Shown: piece by piece, positions 35,868 to 46,413 of the stretch
Numbering within the stretch: the first letter of the stretch is position 1
Layout of the letters: every line of letters starts with the position of its first letter
Position numbers and translations under genes: made by a program
Notes under the pieces: generated by a model
Seen by the model: only the letters and a program-made list of their open reading frames with translations
What the model was told of the DNA's origin: nothing
Databases searched by the model: none
Assembly: GCF_020179835.1 (NCBI RefSeq)
Contig: NZ_JAIUDA010000001.1
Location: forward strand, 930,001-994,000
Length of the DNA: 64,000 nucleotides
DNA from: Pantoea sp. alder81
Lineage (GTDB): Bacteria > Pseudomonadota > Gammaproteobacteria > Enterobacterales > Enterobacteriaceae
Direction: 5' to 3'

Positions 35868-36207
35868 TAATGCTGGTCTGACAATGGATTAGCGCTTAAG
35901 GGGTTTTGTTAAGTACGGCTGTCGCATCGTTCTAATATAGAAACAGCCGACTTAATCATCACTGGATCTCAAAGCGCTACGCCATGATTGTTTTTTCTCG
36001 CTATCACCCCTCAGACAAAAAGCAAGAATTGATAATAACCTCAGGCTATTAACCCGGCGTTTAGCGATAAAAAATAATCACTAATAAAAACGGTCCTGAA
36101 GGTTTTCATCCGCTCATTAATGCTCCACAATAGCCCCAATTTGTGATGCAGGTCACTTAACCGGGTGCGTTTCACCCCCTCACTCGCTGTCAGATCATTT
36201 GAACCCC
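35868..36207. other. 340-base gap with a bulged hairpin
   Basis: TTAAGTACGGCTGT (35909-35922) pairs with ACAGCCGACTTAA (35943-35955), 13 bp with a one-base bulge and a 20-base loop. No T-run follows. The rest is AT-rich and should contain the sotB promoter; I found no gene. Confidence 0.5.
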
Positions 36208-37392
36208 ATGCAATCTACTACCGTCTCTCGTAAAACAGCCTGGCTACGCGTTGTGCTGTTGGCCATTGCCGCTTTTGTTTTTAATACCACTGAATTTGTG
36301 CCTGTTGGCCTGCTGTCGGATATTGCGGCGAGTTACGCCATGAAAACCGCCGATGTCGGCATTATGCTGACCATTTATGCGTGGGTCGTTGCGCTGTTAT
36401 CACTGCCGTTAATGCTGCTGACGCGTAATATCGAACGACGTTTTCTGCTTTCAGTGCTGTTCATTCTGTTTATCGGCAGCCATGTGCTCTCGTCCGTGGC
36501 ATGGGATTTCACCTCCCTGGTGATTTCACGCATCGGTATCGCCCTGGCGCACGCAGTGTTCTGGTCGATCACCGCTTCACTGGCGATTCGTGTTGCGCCC
36601 GCGGGTAAGAAAACCCAGGCGCTGAGCATGCTGGCAACCGGTACGGCGCTGGCGATGGTGCTGGGCGTACCGATTGGTCGTATCGTCGGGCAGTATCTCG
36701 GCTGGCGTACTACTTTCGGCATGATCGGTTTGTCAGCGTTGGTGCTATTAATTCTGTTGGTGCGGATATTGCCGCGCCTGCCGAGTGAACACACCGGCTC
36801 ACTGAGCAGCGTGCCGATGCTGTTCCGCCGTCCGGCGCTGGTGGCGATGTACATTCTGGTCACGCTGGTGGTCACCGCGCACTACACCGCTTACAGCTAC
36901 ATCGAACCTTTTATGCAGGTGGTGGCTAACGCGGATGAGAATTTCACGACGTTGCTACTGTTGCTGTTCGGTTCCGCCGGGATTATTGGCAGCGTGCTGT
37001 TCAGTACGCTGGGCAACAAATTCCCTTCTGCGATGTTACTGGCGGCGATTAGTATCATCACGTTGAGTATGGGTCTTTTGCTGTTTGCCGCCGTGCGTCC
37101 TGCTGCTATTTCGCTGCTGTGTATTTTCTGGGGCATGGCGATGATGATGATTGGGCTGGCGATGCAGGTTCGCGTGCTGTCACTGGCGCCCGATGCTACC
37201 GATGTGGCGATGTCATTGTTCTCAGGAATTTATAATATCGGGATTGGCGCGGGTGCCCTGTTGGGCAATCAGGTCAGCGAACACATGAAAATGTCGGATG
37301 TGGGTAACGTGGGTGGATTGATTGGTCTGGCTGCGTTGTTCTGGTGTATCACTATCTTCCGTCGGTATCCGCAACTCCGTTCAAACGGATAA
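36208..37392 (+). CDS. sotB: Sugar efflux transporter SotB (YdeA)
   Basis: About 394 residues, a 12-helix MFS exporter. [11 protein letters not shown] at the start and [16 protein letters not shown] in helix 1 match E. coli SotB, which exports L-arabinose and IPTG. Motifs [12 protein letters not shown] and [17 protein letters not shown] are conserved. I chose ATG 36208, which gives the same N terminus as E. coli, over an upstream TTG at 36199. Its job is to relieve sugar overload in the cell. Confidence 0.92.
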   Translation: MQSTTVSRKTAWLRVVLLAIAAFVFNTTEFVPVGLLSDIAASYAMKTADVGIMLTIYAWVVALLSLPLMLLTRNIERRFLLSVLFILFIGSHVLSSVAWDFTSLVISRIGIALAHAVFWSITASLAIRVAPAGKKTQALSMLATGTALAMVLGVPIGRIVGQYLGWRTTFGMIGLSALVLLILLVRILPRLPSEHTGSLSSVPMLFRRPALVAMYILVTLVVTAHYTAYSYIEPFMQVVANADENFTTLLLLLFGSAGIIGSVLFSTLGNKFPSAMLLAAISIITLSMGLLLFAAVRPAAISLLCIFWGMAMMMIGLAMQVRVLSLAPDATDVAMSLFSGIYNIGIGAGALLGNQVSEHMKMSDVGNVGGLIGLAALFWCITIFRRYPQLRSNG

Positions 37393-37405
37393 TCTGCTTT
37401 ACGAC

Positions 37406-37431
37406 CAGGGGCACACTTCTGTGCGCCCCTG
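37406..37431. terminator. Stem-loop between sotB and the DUF1471 gene
   Basis: CAGGGGCACAC and GTGCGCCCCTG pair at 10 of 11 positions around TTCT. No T-run follows. It lies between convergent genes and could end both transcripts. Confidence 0.45.
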
Positions 37432-37454
37432 CGCCATTCGATGCGCTTTGGTAA

Positions 37455-37712
37455 TTAGTTATAAATTACCGCTGTGCCATTTAGCTTGTTGTTGCCAGAG
37501 GTCGAAGTGATGCGGAACGACTTTGCTCCGGCAGCACTCGCCTTCTCCGATAGCTGGTTCTCCAGTGAAGTCAGGTTAGTGCTACCTGATGCACTTACCA
37601 CACCGATTTGCTGCTGGTTCAATGGTGCCTGATTGACCAATTCGGCAGCCATGCTACCAAACGCGATGGATGACAGTGCGACAGCGGCTAATACCATTTT
37701 GATGCTTTTCAT
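37455..37712 (-). CDS. DUF1471 (YhcN/BhsA-type) small secreted stress protein
   Basis: An 85-residue protein with a signal peptide ending in SMA near residue 22. The mature part, with IGVVSASGSTNLTSLENQL and KSFRITSTSGNNKLNGTAVIYN, is the typical DUF1471 fold. Such proteins are induced by acid, peroxide or biofilm growth in enterobacteria. It is divergent from a TetR-family gene; three palindromes of the TetR operator type fill the gap, so it may be repressed by that regulator. Confidence 0.87.
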   Translation of the reverse strand: MKSIKMVLAAVALSSIAFGSMAAELVNQAPLNQQQIGVVSASGSTNLTSLENQLSEKASAAGAKSFRITSTSGNNKLNGTAVIYN

Positions 37713-37755
37713 GATTGTCTCTCTTATGCAGATGAAAGGGGTGGGTTGAATTTAG

Positions 37756-37769
37756 TTAACAACCGTTAA
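37756..37769. promoter_or_regulatory. TetR-type operator-like palindrome A
   Basis: TTAACAACCGTTAA has exact 5-bp arms (TTAAC/GTTAA). It is 44 bases upstream of the DUF1471 start, within its promoter region. Confidence 0.5.
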
Positions 37770-37811
37770 TTAAATGCTAGCGCCGAACCGGGCATCTCGT
37801 CAATCATTTTA

Positions 37812-37825
37812 TTAACGGTCGTTAT
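37812..37825. promoter_or_regulatory. TetR-type operator-like palindrome B
   Basis: TTAACGGTCGTTAT has TAACG/CGTTA arms around GT and matches palindrome A, read on the other strand, at nearly every position. Confidence 0.5.
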
Positions 37826-37956
37826 TTTATTAAGAAGTGGCGTGATTATGGGCTTTAGCGCCCTTTTTCACTTATCGATTTGAGTGCTATGAAATGGGTA
37901 AAGCACAAACGGGCAAAGCAAATTAAGCTGAACTCCGGCTGCGCTTGCATATTTAG

Positions 37957-37970
37957 TTAGCGATCGGTAA
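37957..37970. promoter_or_regulatory. TetR-type operator-like palindrome C
   Basis: TTAGCGATCGGTAA is palindromic at 12 of 14 bases around CGATCG, and lies 36 bases before the TetR-family start, suited to autoregulation. Confidence 0.5.
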
Positions 37971-38005
37971 TTTAATCCCATGTTCTTCATGCAGTGAGGT
38001 GCGCT

Positions 38006-38656
38006 ATGACCAAAATTACCGACACGCTTAATCGTAAAACGCGTGGCCGTCCAAAAGTGTTCGACCGCAACGATGCGCTGGATAAAGCATTGATGCTGTT
38101 TTGGGCCCACGGTTATGAAGGCACATCGCTGTCGGATTTGGTGGACGCAACCGGTGCAAAAGCGCCGACACTTTATGCTGAATTTGAGAACAAGGAAGGT
38201 CTGTTCCGTGCAGCAATGCAGCGCTACATCGATACCTTCAGTGCACAGCGTAATCAGGTACTCAACGACGAAACACTCGATGTGAAAGCCGCAATTGAAG
38301 CCTACTTTCGTGCCACCGCAGCCTGTTTTACCGAGTGCGATAAGCCCGCTGGCTGTTTCTTTATCTGCACGTCGAGTGCGCTCTCTTCTGGCTCCGACGA
38401 GATCGCGCAGATGCTGGCTAAGCAACATCATGCGCAGGAAAACGCCTTGAAACAGTTTTTGGATGCCCGACAGCAGCGCGGTGAATTACCGCAGTGCGCC
38501 AACAGCAGCACGCTGGCCAGCTATCTCGCTTGTGTGTTGCAGGGGATGTCGGTGCGTGCTCGTGAAGGTGCAAGTCGTGATGACCTTGATGGGATTGTTG
38601 ATACGCAGATGGCCATCTGGCCGGCACTGGCAGGCTACTGCGCGCTAAACACGTAA
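38006..38656 (+). CDS. TetR/AcrR-family transcriptional repressor
   Basis: About 216 residues. The N-terminal basic segment RKTRGRPKVFDRNDALDKAL is followed by the helix-turn-helix TSLSDLVDATGAKAPTLYAE at about 40-60; the C-terminal part is the ligand-binding helical domain with several cysteines (AACFTECDKPAGCFFIC), which may make it redox-sensitive. GTGAGG lies six bases before ATG 38006, preferred to the in-frame ATG at 37994. Divergent from the DUF1471 gene; likely targets are both genes. Confidence 0.88.
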   Translation: MTKITDTLNRKTRGRPKVFDRNDALDKALMLFWAHGYEGTSLSDLVDATGAKAPTLYAEFENKEGLFRAAMQRYIDTFSAQRNQVLNDETLDVKAAIEAYFRATAACFTECDKPAGCFFICTSSALSSGSDEIAQMLAKQHHAQENALKQFLDARQQRGELPQCANSSTLASYLACVLQGMSVRAREGASRDDLDGIVDTQMAIWPALAGYCALNT

Positions 38657-38693
38657 AGGTCTGCCGCTTTGTCAGGCACTTGTTCTCCATAAA

Positions 38694-38720
38694 GCAGGGG
38701 CGATCTCAAGATCGCCCTGC
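38694..38720. terminator. Terminator-like stem between the TetR gene and rhaM
   Basis: GGGCGATC and GATCGCCC pair perfectly around TCAA, extended by GCA/TGC past a bulged G. It lies between convergent genes; no strong T-run. Confidence 0.5.
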
Positions 38721-38749
38721 CGCACATCAAAGCGCAACGCCACATAGAC

Positions 38750-39064
38750 TTACGGCATAAAAAACATCGGTTTTAACGCTTGGCTAATGGGGCTGTTATC
38801 CGCATTGGAGGGCATCAGATCTTTCATCGATGCCCACCAGCGCTGGCACACTTCCGTATTCGCCACCGCCTCCCAACGAGCTTCCGACTCTATCTCCACG
38901 CTGGCAAACAACAAGTCACGTTCAGCATCCAGCCAGATCGCATAGTTGTGCGCACCGTGAGCTTTCAACGTCTGTTCCAGCTCAGGCCAGATCGGTGAAT
39001 GGCGACGCAGATACTCATCGTGGCAGTGCGCATGCACCTGCATCACAAAGGCTTTACGCAACAT
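38750..39064 (-). CDS. rhaM: L-rhamnose mutarotase
   Basis: A 104-residue protein, the exact length of E. coli RhaM, starting [13 protein letters not shown]. The conserved blocks [24 protein letters not shown] and [13 protein letters not shown] include the active-site His, Tyr and Trp pair. It interconverts alpha- and beta-L-rhamnose so that RhaA receives its preferred anomer. The start overlaps the end of rhaD by 11 bases; last gene of rhaBADM. Confidence 0.95.
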   Translation of the reverse strand: MLRKAFVMQVHAHCHDEYLRRHSPIWPELEQTLKAHGAHNYAIWLDAERDLLFASVEIESEARWEAVANTEVCQRWWASMKDLMPSNADNSPISQALKPMFFMP

Positions 39065-39896
39065 CACTGCGCTCCGCACTCAACGCCGCTTGCCAGGGTT
39101 TGACGGCGAAACGTTCACCCAGTGCCACCAACTGTTCAGTGGTGATGCTCTGGCGAATTCCGCCCATCGACAAGGCTTTGACCACCACTTCTGATGACTT
39201 TTCAGCCGTGTCGATCAATCCAAACGTCTCATCCAGATTCGGGCCGGCACCGAAAATGCCGTGGAACGGCCACATCACCAGGCTGTGCGAAGCCATGGCA
39301 TCGGCGGTAGCCTGACCAATCTGGTCGGTGCCCGGCACCATCCACGGCAAAATGCCGACACCATCCGGGAACACCACCAGACATTCGGTGCTCCCTTCCC
39401 ACAGCAAGCGTGTGAAGCGGGCGGAATCCAGATTCACCACGTAGCTCAACGCCATAAAGTTGGTGGCATGGCAATGCATGATCACGCGGTCAGCCCCATT
39501 GGAAACCTGCTTACGCACGCTGTGCGACTGGAAATGCGCCGCCAGTTCCGAGGTTGGCAACCCGCCGTTGCTGAGTCCCCAATGGATCTTGTACGACAGC
39601 CCTTTATCGTCCACCTGTAGCAGCGCCAGACAGTCGGCGGGATCAAGCTGAACATTACGGAAAAACTTGCCTGAACCCGTCACCAGGAACCAATCGTTGG
39701 CCAGCGCGGGCGCCGGTTTGGTCAGCTCAATACAGCGCGGTTCGGCATAAAAATCGGCTGACCAGGCCTGAGCTTCCTCCGGCACTAAACGCAGGCTGAC
39801 GTTGCCGCCATTACGCTCATCCCAGCCCTTTAACCACATATCACTGGTGGCTTTCACCATGTCCTGAACAAAGGACGAAGAGAGAATATTTTGCAT
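39054..39896 (-). CDS. rhaD: Rhamnulose-1-phosphate aldolase
   Basis: About 280 residues, a zinc-dependent class II aldolase that splits L-rhamnulose 1-phosphate into DHAP and L-lactaldehyde. [14 protein letters not shown] at the start, [13 protein letters not shown] with two zinc histidines and [14 protein letters not shown] with a third are conserved. I chose ATG 39896 (MQNILSS) as in E. coli, with AAGGGA upstream; the frame extends 13 codons further. The lactaldehyde it makes is oxidised by AldA, encoded 7 kb away. Confidence 0.95.
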   Translation of the reverse strand: MQNILSSSFVQDMVKATSDMWLKGWDERNGGNVSLRLVPEEAQAWSADFYAEPRCIELTKPAPALANDWFLVTGSGKFFRNVQLDPADCLALLQVDDKGLSYKIHWGLSNGGLPTSELAAHFQSHSVRKQVSNGADRVIMHCHATNFMALSYVVNLDSARFTRLLWEGSTECLVVFPDGVGILPWMVPGTDQIGQATADAMASHSLVMWPFHGIFGAGPNLDETFGLIDTAEKSSEVVVKALSMGGIRQSITTEQLVALGERFAVKPWQAALSAERSDVA

Positions 39897-39906
39897 GGTT
39901 GATCCC

Positions 39907-41163
39907 TTAACGTAGACGCAATGTTTGTTGTTCATAGTGGCGCACTTCGCTCAGCCAGCTGGCATCGGCGGGCACATCATGGCGCAGGCACCAGGCCTCC
40001 CAGACCGCCTGCCATGGCAACGATTTCTGCTCTTCCAGCAGCGCCAGGCGCGCGGTGTAATCCCCTTGCTGCTCCAATGTGCGTAATTGATCGCTGGGTT
40101 CCAGCAACGCACGCAGCAGCGCTTTTTTGGCATTGCGCGTACCGATCACCCAGGCGGCGATGCGGTTGATTGAGGCATCAAAGAAGTCCAGGCCGATATG
40201 CACTTTGTCGAACAGATTGTGGCGGGCAATCTCAGTGGCGATGGCCTGCGTTTCATCATCCAGCAGCACCACGTGATCGCTATCCCAACGCACGGGACGG
40301 CTGACGTGTAACAGCAGACGCGGCACGAACAGCATGGCGGTGGAGATTTTGTCGGAGATCACTTCAGTCGGATGGAAATGTCCGGCGTCCAGCGTCAACG
40401 CCGTTTGACGGCTGGCGGCATAACCGAGGCAAAACTCATTGGAGCCGACGGTGTAACTCTCCGCACCGATGCCAAACAGTTTGCTCTCCACCGCGTCGAT
40501 ATGATGACGTGGATCGAGCTTCTCACTGATCACTTCATCCAGCGCGCTGGCCAGACGCTCACGCGGTGCCAGACGATCGATGGTGAGATCTTTCATGCCA
40601 TCCGGCACCCAGATGTTCATCACCGACGGGGTTCCCAGCTGTTCACCAAAGTGCGCTGAAATACGACGGCTGGCTTTGCAGTGGTCGATCCAGAACTGAC
40701 GAATATCTTTGTCCGCATGTGACAGCGTAAAGCCATCCGCGCTCAGCGGGTGCGAGAAGCAGCTGGGGTTAAAATCCAGTCCTAACTTGTTGGCTTTTGC
40801 CCACTCCACCCAGCGGCTGAAGTGCTTCGGCTCAATGGCATCGCGCTCAACTGGGGTGTCGCTTTCCAGATAGATGGCGTGCAGATTGAGGCGTTTGGCA
40901 CCGGGGATCAGCGACATCGCTTTCTCAATGTCAGAACGTAGCTCATCCGCGTTGCGAGCGCGTCCCGGATAATTACCGGTGGCCTGAATACCCCCCGTCA
41001 GTTCGCCATTCGGGTTTTCAAAGCCACGAACATCATCGCCCTGCCAGCAGTGCATCGATACCGGGATGCCATCCAGTTGGGTCATCACCTGGTCCACATC
41101 AATACCCAGCGCCGCATAGCGTTGTTTCGCCAGTTCAAAGGCTTGTTCAATCAGCTTTGTCAT
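39907..41163 (-). CDS. rhaA: L-rhamnose isomerase
   Basis: About 418 residues (E. coli 419). It isomerises L-rhamnose to L-rhamnulose with two divalent metals. Conserved parts include [11 protein letters not shown] near residue 35 and the metal-binding [12 protein letters not shown] and [16 protein letters not shown] 41163 was chosen, with AAGGA upstream; it lies inside the last codons of rhaB, a 17-base overlap, so the two are coupled. Second gene of rhaBADM. Confidence 0.95.
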   Translation of the reverse strand: MTKLIEQAFELAKQRYAALGIDVDQVMTQLDGIPVSMHCWQGDDVRGFENPNGELTGGIQATGNYPGRARNADELRSDIEKAMSLIPGAKRLNLHAIYLESDTPVERDAIEPKHFSRWVEWAKANKLGLDFNPSCFSHPLSADGFTLSHADKDIRQFWIDHCKASRRISAHFGEQLGTPSVMNIWVPDGMKDLTIDRLAPRERLASALDEVISEKLDPRHHIDAVESKLFGIGAESYTVGSNEFCLGYAASRQTALTLDAGHFHPTEVISDKISTAMLFVPRLLLHVSRPVRWDSDHVVLLDDETQAIATEIARHNLFDKVHIGLDFFDASINRIAAWVIGTRNAKKALLRALLEPSDQLRTLEQQGDYTARLALLEEQKSLPWQAVWEAWCLRHDVPADASWLSEVRHYEQQTLRLR

Positions 41164-42628
41164 ATGCAAGTTCCTTAGCAGGTTGGCTCAGTGCCGCAAA
41201 GCGTGCCTGGTGGGCAGCAAAGATGCTGGCGTTCTGAGGTGCAAACGTTTCTAACGGGAAATTTTTGTCGATGCAGCGGCGCAGATCGGCCACATCGCGC
41301 AGTTCACCCAACGCCATCAGCTGACAGCCGACATTACCCAGCGTTGAGGCTTCAATGGGGCCAGCCAGTACGGGTATTTCGCAGGCATCCGCACAGAGTT
41401 GGTTCAGTAATGGGTTCTGACTGCCGCCGCCGACAACATGCAGTTGGCGAATGGGGCTATCGCGCAGGGTGCTCAGTTCGCCAATCACCTGGCGATACAA
41501 CAGCGCCAGGCTGTCGAAAATGGTGCGCGCCAGCGCTGCAGGGCTTTGCGGAATCGGCATGTGTTGCTCAGCGCAGGCGTCCTGGATCTCCTGCACCATG
41601 CTGGCGGGATTAATAAAACGCGGATGATTGGGATTGATCAGGGCACGACAGGCGGGTTCATTTTCCGCTTCGCCAATCAATGTGCAGAGATCTGAGATGT
41701 GCAATTCGCTGCACACGCGCTGCAGCAGCCAAAGACCCATGATGTTTTTCAACACCCGATAGCCTTCAGCGCCCCCTTCGTTGGTGATGTTGGCGTCGAG
41801 TGCGGCGCGGCTTACGCAGGGTTGCAGACTTTCAATACCCATTAACGACCAGGTGCCAGAACTGAGGTAAGCGGCATCATCCTGCATCAGCGGCGTGGCG
41901 AGTACCGCGCTGGCGGTATCGTGCGTCGCGACGGCCACCACCGGGATCTTTTTACCGCTGGCATTGATCCAGTTGCCCACGGTGTTGCCCGGCGCTGTCG
42001 GTTTACCAAACCAGTCGGCATCTATACCCGCCCACGCCAGCAACTCGCGATCCCACTCGCCAGTTTCAATATTGAGCAGCTGCGTGGTGGTGGCGTTGGT
42101 GTACTCCCAGTTCATGTTGCCGGTCAGACGGTAATGCAGGTAATCCGGGATCATCAGCGCATGTTTGACCTGTGCCTGCCAGTCCGGCTGTTGCTGGTGA
42201 AGTGCACGCATCTGATAAAGGGTATTGAAGGGTAAAAACTGGATGCCCGTGCGCTGGTAAATCGCGGCTTTACCCAGCTCATTGATCGCTTGCGCCATCA
42301 GTCCATCGGTGCGCGAGTCACGATAACTGACCGTTTCGCCAACGCGATCGCCGTTGGCATCCAGCAGCACCAGATCCACGCCCCAGGTATCAATGCCGAT
42401 GCTGTCCGGCACGATGCCCTCATCATCTAACTGCGCCAGCCCTGCGCGTATCGCCTGCTCCAGACTGTCGAGATCCCAGCAGTCATAACCGGCGCGACGA
42501 ACACGCTGATTGGCAAAACGACACACTTCACGCAGGGTGATGCGCTGATTAGCAGAGGTCCATTGTGCGAGCATCACGCGCCCGCTGGATGCGCCTAAAT
42601 CAATGGCAACAATGTTACGCATACTCAT
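41147..42628 (-). CDS. rhaB: Rhamnulokinase
   Basis: A 493-residue FGGY-family kinase that phosphorylates L-rhamnulose at C1. The ATP loop [13 protein letters not shown] is near residues 8-20; [27 protein letters not shown] and [10 protein letters not shown] are hallmarks of RhaB. AGGAAG lies seven bases before the ATG. First gene of rhaBADM, divergent from rhaSR. Control is by RhaS and CRP through the sites between the two operons. Confidence 0.96.
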   Translation of the reverse strand: MSMRNIVAIDLGASSGRVMLAQWTSANQRITLREVCRFANQRVRRAGYDCWDLDSLEQAIRAGLAQLDDEGIVPDSIGIDTWGVDLVLLDANGDRVGETVSYRDSRTDGLMAQAINELGKAAIYQRTGIQFLPFNTLYQMRALHQQQPDWQAQVKHALMIPDYLHYRLTGNMNWEYTNATTTQLLNIETGEWDRELLAWAGIDADWFGKPTAPGNTVGNWINASGKKIPVVAVATHDTASAVLATPLMQDDAAYLSSGTWSLMGIESLQPCVSRAALDANITNEGGAEGYRVLKNIMGLWLLQRVCSELHISDLCTLIGEAENEPACRALINPNHPRFINPASMVQEIQDACAEQHMPIPQSPAALARTIFDSLALLYRQVIGELSTLRDSPIRQLHVVGGGSQNPLLNQLCADACEIPVLAGPIEASTLGNVGCQLMALGELRDVADLRRCIDKNFPLETFAPQNASIFAAHQARFAALSQPAKELAYDKAD

Positions 42629-42675
42629 GGCGTTTCTTCCTGTGATGAGATGGCTTTAGCGTATGAATCCTGGCG

Positions 42676-42731
42676 CTTTGCCACCTTCCCCTTACTGCCA
42701 GCGCGTGAAAGTCGCTGGCAGGCTGGCAAAG
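42676..42731. promoter_or_regulatory. Nested dyads upstream of rhaB (candidate RhaS operator)
   Basis: CTTTGCCA (42676-42683) is the inverted repeat of TGGCAAAG (42724-42731), and inside it CTGCCAGCG (42695-42703) is the inverted repeat of CGCTGGCAG (42713-42721). The place, just downstream of a CRP site on the rhaB side, is where RhaS binds as a dimer at rhaBAD in E. coli. Confidence 0.6.
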
Positions 42732-42736
42732 ATGAT

Positions 42737-42752
42737 CGTGAGAAAGCTCACA
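42737..42752. promoter_or_regulatory. CRP site in the rhaB-rhaS gap
   Basis: CGTGA-GAAAGC-TCACA fits TGTGA-N6-TCACA with one mismatch. If rhaB transcription starts 24 bases before its ATG, as in E. coli, the centre is at -92.5, the same as in E. coli. Confidence 0.7.
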
Positions 42753-42917
42753 GAACCGAGAGACAGCAGAGTTGTGAGCGTTACCGCAATTCCATCAATC
42801 ACCTGGCCGATCTTGAATAATTCGCCATTTTCCTGCGCTGAGCGGTTTAAATTTCAAGGTAAGGTGCACAGCGCCTGCGTAGACTCGGTTGCAAAATTGT
42901 TAATTGAGAGGCGCATC

Positions 42918-43739
42918 ATGACCGTTCTGCACAGTGCTGATTTCTTCCCTGAAGGAAGCTACGCCATCGCCATTGAGCCGCGCGTGCCGCAGCAAGCCTT
43001 TCCTGAACATCATCATGATTTCCATGAAATTGTGTTGGTTGAGCAAGGTTCCGGCATTCACGTGTTTAACGGTCAGCCGCAGACCCTGTGCGCCGGCTGC
43101 GTGTGCTTTGTGCGCGATCACGATCGCCATCTGTATGAACAGACCGAGAATTTGTGCCTGACGAATGTGCTGTATCGCAGCCCGGCAGCGTTTCGTTTTC
43201 TCTCCGGTTTACAGTCATTGCTGCCCGGTGATGAGAACGGCAACTATGTGTCGCACTGGCGTATCAATCACAAGGTGATGGCGCAGGCGCTGCAGATCGT
43301 GACGCAGATGAAACAGCAGGAAGTCTGGTCGCTGGAACGTCAGGCGCATCAGGAACAGCTGTTTTTGCAACTGCTGGTGCTGCTGCGCGAAGCGGGTCAC
43401 AACGATCAGGCGCAGGATCAGGAAGCGCGCCTGCACCGGTTGCTTGACTGGCTTAATGAGCATTACAGTGAAGATGTTGAGTGGGATGCGCTGGCCGATC
43501 GCTTCTCGCTGTCGCTGCGCACCCTGCATCGCCAGATGAAGCAGCAAACCGGCAATACGCCGCAGCGCTATCTCAATCGACTGCGCTTATTGCAGGCCCG
43601 GCATTTATTGCGTCATAGCGATATGCGCATTACGGACATCGCCTATCAGTGTGGATTCGGTGATAGCAACCACTTCTCCACACTGTTTCGGCGAGAATTT
43701 GGCTGCGCGCCCCGAGCGGAGCGCCAGCAGATGATGTAA
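42918..43739 (+). CDS. rhaS: RhaS, AraC-family activator of rhaBADM and rhaT
   Basis: About 273 residues. The N-terminal cupin part ([20 protein letters not shown]) binds L-rhamnose; the C-terminal AraC double helix-turn-helix includes [21 protein letters not shown] and [23 protein letters not shown] 42918 ([13 protein letters not shown]) matches E. coli, with GAGAGG six bases upstream; the frame is open back to 42663 without meaning. Divergent from rhaB, followed directly by rhaR. Confidence 0.95.
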   Translation: MTVLHSADFFPEGSYAIAIEPRVPQQAFPEHHHDFHEIVLVEQGSGIHVFNGQPQTLCAGCVCFVRDHDRHLYEQTENLCLTNVLYRSPAAFRFLSGLQSLLPGDENGNYVSHWRINHKVMAQALQIVTQMKQQEVWSLERQAHQEQLFLQLLVLLREAGHNDQAQDQEARLHRLLDWLNEHYSEDVEWDALADRFSLSLRTLHRQMKQQTGNTPQRYLNRLRLLQARHLLRHSDMRITDIAYQCGFGDSNHFSTLFRREFGCAPRAERQQMM

Positions 43740-43753
43740 CTGGAGTGGTTCCC

Positions 43754-44620
43754 ATGTCGCTGATACTGACGCGCGAAGATTATTTTCCGGCCACCAATCT
43801 GCCGATTGCGGTGGCCGAACGCATGCCTCAACCCTCCTTCCCGCCGCATCGTCATGAATTCAGTGAAATTGTGATCGTCTGGCGCGGTAACGGATTGCAC
43901 GTGCTCAACGATCGTCCCTGGTTAATTACCTGCGGCGATGTGTTCTATATCCGCGACAATGATTGCCACAGCTATGACAGCGTCAATGATTTGGCGCTGG
44001 ATAACATTCTCTATTGCCGCGATCGCTTTCGCCTGAGCCTGGACTGGAGCCAGCTGCTGCCCCCGCAGGACGATGATGCACCCGGCTGCTGGCGCTTAAC
44101 CACGCGCGGCATGGCATTGGCGCGTGGGGTGATCAGCCAGCTTGAACGGGAAAGTCGTAAAAGCGATTCGTTGTCGATCCAGCTCTCTGAAGCCCTGTTT
44201 CTGCAGCTGGCGCTGATCTTGCGTCGCCATGGTTATGCAGCCGATCGTCCATGGGCGCTGCCGGAAGGTGAGCAGCTTGATTTGCTGATGTCAGCCTTAC
44301 AGGGTGCGCTGCACCGCCCATTCGATCTGGCCCATTTTTGCCAACAAAATGAATTAAATGAGCGTGCGCTGAAGCAACTGTTTCGTCAGCAAACCGGCAT
44401 GACGGTGGGCCACTATTTACGACAGCTGCAACTGTGCCAGGCAAAATATTTGCTGCGCACGCAGGATTGGTTAATCAGTGAAGTGGCCGCACGCTGCGGC
44501 TTTGATGACAGTAACTACTTCTCGGTGGTGTTTACGCGCGATACCGGGTTAACGCCAAGTGCCTGGCGCCAGCGTTTTCTTCCTCAGCACGCCTCGCTGA
44601 GCGATAAAATAAAAGCCTGA
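43754..44620 (+). CDS. rhaR: RhaR, AraC-family activator of rhaSR
   Basis: About 288 residues. The cupin part [19 protein letters not shown] and the DNA-binding part [20 protein letters not shown], then [20 protein letters not shown], match RhaR, which turns on rhaSR when rhamnose is present. It starts 14 bases after rhaS. I prefer ATG 43754 with GGAG upstream over the GTG at 43745. The stop codon is part of the terminator stem shared with rhaT. Confidence 0.93.
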   Translation: MSLILTREDYFPATNLPIAVAERMPQPSFPPHRHEFSEIVIVWRGNGLHVLNDRPWLITCGDVFYIRDNDCHSYDSVNDLALDNILYCRDRFRLSLDWSQLLPPQDDDAPGCWRLTTRGMALARGVISQLERESRKSDSLSIQLSEALFLQLALILRRHGYAADRPWALPEGEQLDLLMSALQGALHRPFDLAHFCQQNELNERALKQLFRQQTGMTVGHYLRQLQLCQAKYLLRTQDWLISEVAARCGFDDSNYFSVVFTRDTGLTPSAWRQRFLPQHASLSDKIKA

Positions 44621-44650
44621 CGCACCTTGCCGCGCGTCAGGCTTGTTCAA
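44606..44650. terminator. Bidirectional terminator between rhaR and rhaT
   Basis: AGCCTGACGC (44614-44623) and GCGTCAGGCT (44634-44643) form a 10-bp stem. On the minus strand it is followed by TTTTATTTTATC, a good T-run for rhaT; on the plus strand TTGTTC follows. The rhaR stop lies in the stem. Confidence 0.75.
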
Positions 44651-44671
44651 TCGCGTACCGCGGCTAGTTAA

Positions 44672-45709
44672 TTAGCCGTTAGCCATGCCCAATCCGACGA
44701 TGTTGGCGGCAATGATGATCACCACACAACCCAGCGACAGCACGCGCACCGGACGCTGCCCCACCGCTTTCCACTCTTTCAGCACCAGACCGACTAAACC
44801 GCCGCACAGTACATACAGGCTCATGTGCAGCATCCAGCTCACAAAGTCGTATTGCGCAGGAATTTTCGCGTGGCCCCAGGCATAGAAGAAGAACTGCAGA
44901 TACCACATGGTGCCGCCCAGCACGGCGAAGGCCACGTTGGCGATCAGCATCGGTTTCGCCACTGAGAAGTCACCACGCACCGACAGTTCTGGTTTGATCG
45001 CCAGACGGATAAAGCAATAGGCCAGGTTGACCAGCGCACCGCCGCCCATGATCACCACATAACTCGGCAATGCCACGTACAGCGGGTTAATGCCCAGATT
45101 GGCTGCCGCTTCATGCATCGGTTTCGCCGCATCCATCGCGAACGACATCCCGGCGGAGAAGATGCCGCACAATACCGCCAGCACCAGGCCTTTCTTGAGA
45201 TTAAATTCTTCCGCGTTGATGCCGAGTGCACGCTCTTTTAATAGCCCGGCACGCGTCACGATCGCTACACCCACCAACGCCACCAACACGCCCAACAACG
45301 TCATGCGCCCGCCCGGCGAGCTGAACAGTTCAACAAAGCGTCCCTGTAACAGCGGCGTCATCAGGGTGCCCACCACGAGGGTGATACCGATAGCGATACC
45401 AATGCCCATCGACATGCCGAGATAACGCATGGTCAAACCATAGTTGATATTCCCAACGCCCCACATGGCACCAAACAGAAACACCGGCAGCAGCTGTGAG
45501 AAGCTAAAACTGCCGTAATACGCCCAGAAGTTGGGCAGCAGCACGGCGCTGACCGCCCATGGCAGAATCAGCCATGACATCACGCCGCCCACTGACCACA
45601 TTGTTTCCCATGACCACTTTTTTACCTGCTTAAACGGAGCATAAAAACATGCGGCACTGGCGGCACCCACCAGATGCCATAAAATACCGGCAAGAATGGC
45701 ACTGTTCAT
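44672..45709 (-). CDS. rhaT: L-rhamnose:H+ symporter
   Basis: A 345-residue inner-membrane protein with about 10 helices (E. coli RhaT 344). Conserved segments include [20 protein letters not shown] at the start, [19 protein letters not shown] and [15 protein letters not shown]. It brings in L-rhamnose with a proton. Convergent with rhaR, as in E. coli. GAAGGA lies upstream of the ATG. Confidence 0.95.
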   Translation of the reverse strand: MNSAILAGILWHLVGAASAACFYAPFKQVKKWSWETMWSVGGVMSWLILPWAVSAVLLPNFWAYYGSFSFSQLLPVFLFGAMWGVGNINYGLTMRYLGMSMGIGIAIGITLVVGTLMTPLLQGRFVELFSSPGGRMTLLGVLVALVGVAIVTRAGLLKERALGINAEEFNLKKGLVLAVLCGIFSAGMSFAMDAAKPMHEAAANLGINPLYVALPSYVVIMGGGALVNLAYCFIRLAIKPELSVRGDFSVAKPMLIANVAFAVLGGTMWYLQFFFYAWGHAKIPAQYDFVSWMLHMSLYVLCGGLVGLVLKEWKAVGQRPVRVLSLGCVVIIIAANIVGLGMANG

Positions 45710-46075
45710 TGTTATTCCTTCGTAAGGTTGAGGCCCACAGGAAACCGACAGTTTCCCGATTAGCAGCAGTCTACGGTGGGCAGCTTTTCGTCAGCCTTTG
45801 GATGGCTGCCGAAAAGCGCGCGCTGCTGGCAATATTCGGGGGGTCTTCAACATGAGGATCACAAAATCGCATTTGCAGGCATCATTCTGACTGATTTTCA
45901 TAAGTGACTTATTATTGGGGATATTTTTTATTTTTGTTGTGTTGATCGACACAGTTTTTGACTGACTGCCAACCTGCTGTTTAACATGGCAGTCACGTAA
46001 AGTCGCCCGATGAGCTTTCCCCCACGTGGCGAATTCCGTATAACGTTGGAAAAATCATCGCAACGAAGGAATGAG
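45710..46075. other. 366-base gap upstream of rhaT with strong dyads
   Basis: CTTTTCGTCAGCC (45784-45796) pairs with GGCTGCCGAAAAG (45804-45816), 12 of 13 positions. Nearer rhaT lie GGAAAC/GTTTCC (45740-45756) and GCCCAC/GTGGGC (45733-45781). One or more may be RhaS sites of the rhaT promoter. I saw no gene. Confidence 0.5.
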
Positions 46076-46399
46076 ATGAATAGCAAAAGGTTGACGCTGC
46101 TGCTGTCGCAGCCGGTGAGCCGCGTGATGCTGGATGATATCCGCGCCATTGTGCCGCCCCAGGCGTTGAACGTTTTCATTAATGGATTGGATGAAGAGCG
46201 TTACGCCACACTCGACTGCATTCAGAGTGAAGAGAACTGCGCCCTGCTGGCATCGGCCATCGTGGTGTGGCGTCAACTCGGGCATATTCACCAGATTCGA
46301 TATCAGAAAGGCGAACACCTGCGCGATGTGGATGACGCCACCCAATTCCAGCTGTTCAGTATGATGAAAACCCATCGCGCCATTGTTCAACTCGCTTAA
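46076..46399 (+). CDS. 107-residue protein of unknown function
   Basis: The start MNSKRLTLLLSQPVSR at 46076 has GAAGGA upstream; the open frame reaches back to 46010 without a ribosome site. The product is soluble and mixed helix-strand, with no signal peptide or membrane segment, and two cysteines (TLDCIQSEENCALL). I do not recognise a family. A 32-residue membrane-protein gene follows after 14 bases, so the two are probably cotranscribed. Confidence 0.6.
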   Translation: MNSKRLTLLLSQPVSRVMLDDIRAIVPPQALNVFINGLDEERYATLDCIQSEENCALLASAIVVWRQLGHIHQIRYQKGEHLRDVDDATQFQLFSMMKTHRAIVQLA

Positions 46400-46413
46400 C
46401 GATCAGGATAATT

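Noticed and set aside
42663..42917. N-terminal extension of rhaS
   Set aside because: It covers the rhaB-rhaS control region with CRP and RhaS-like sites; the E. coli-like start is at 42918.
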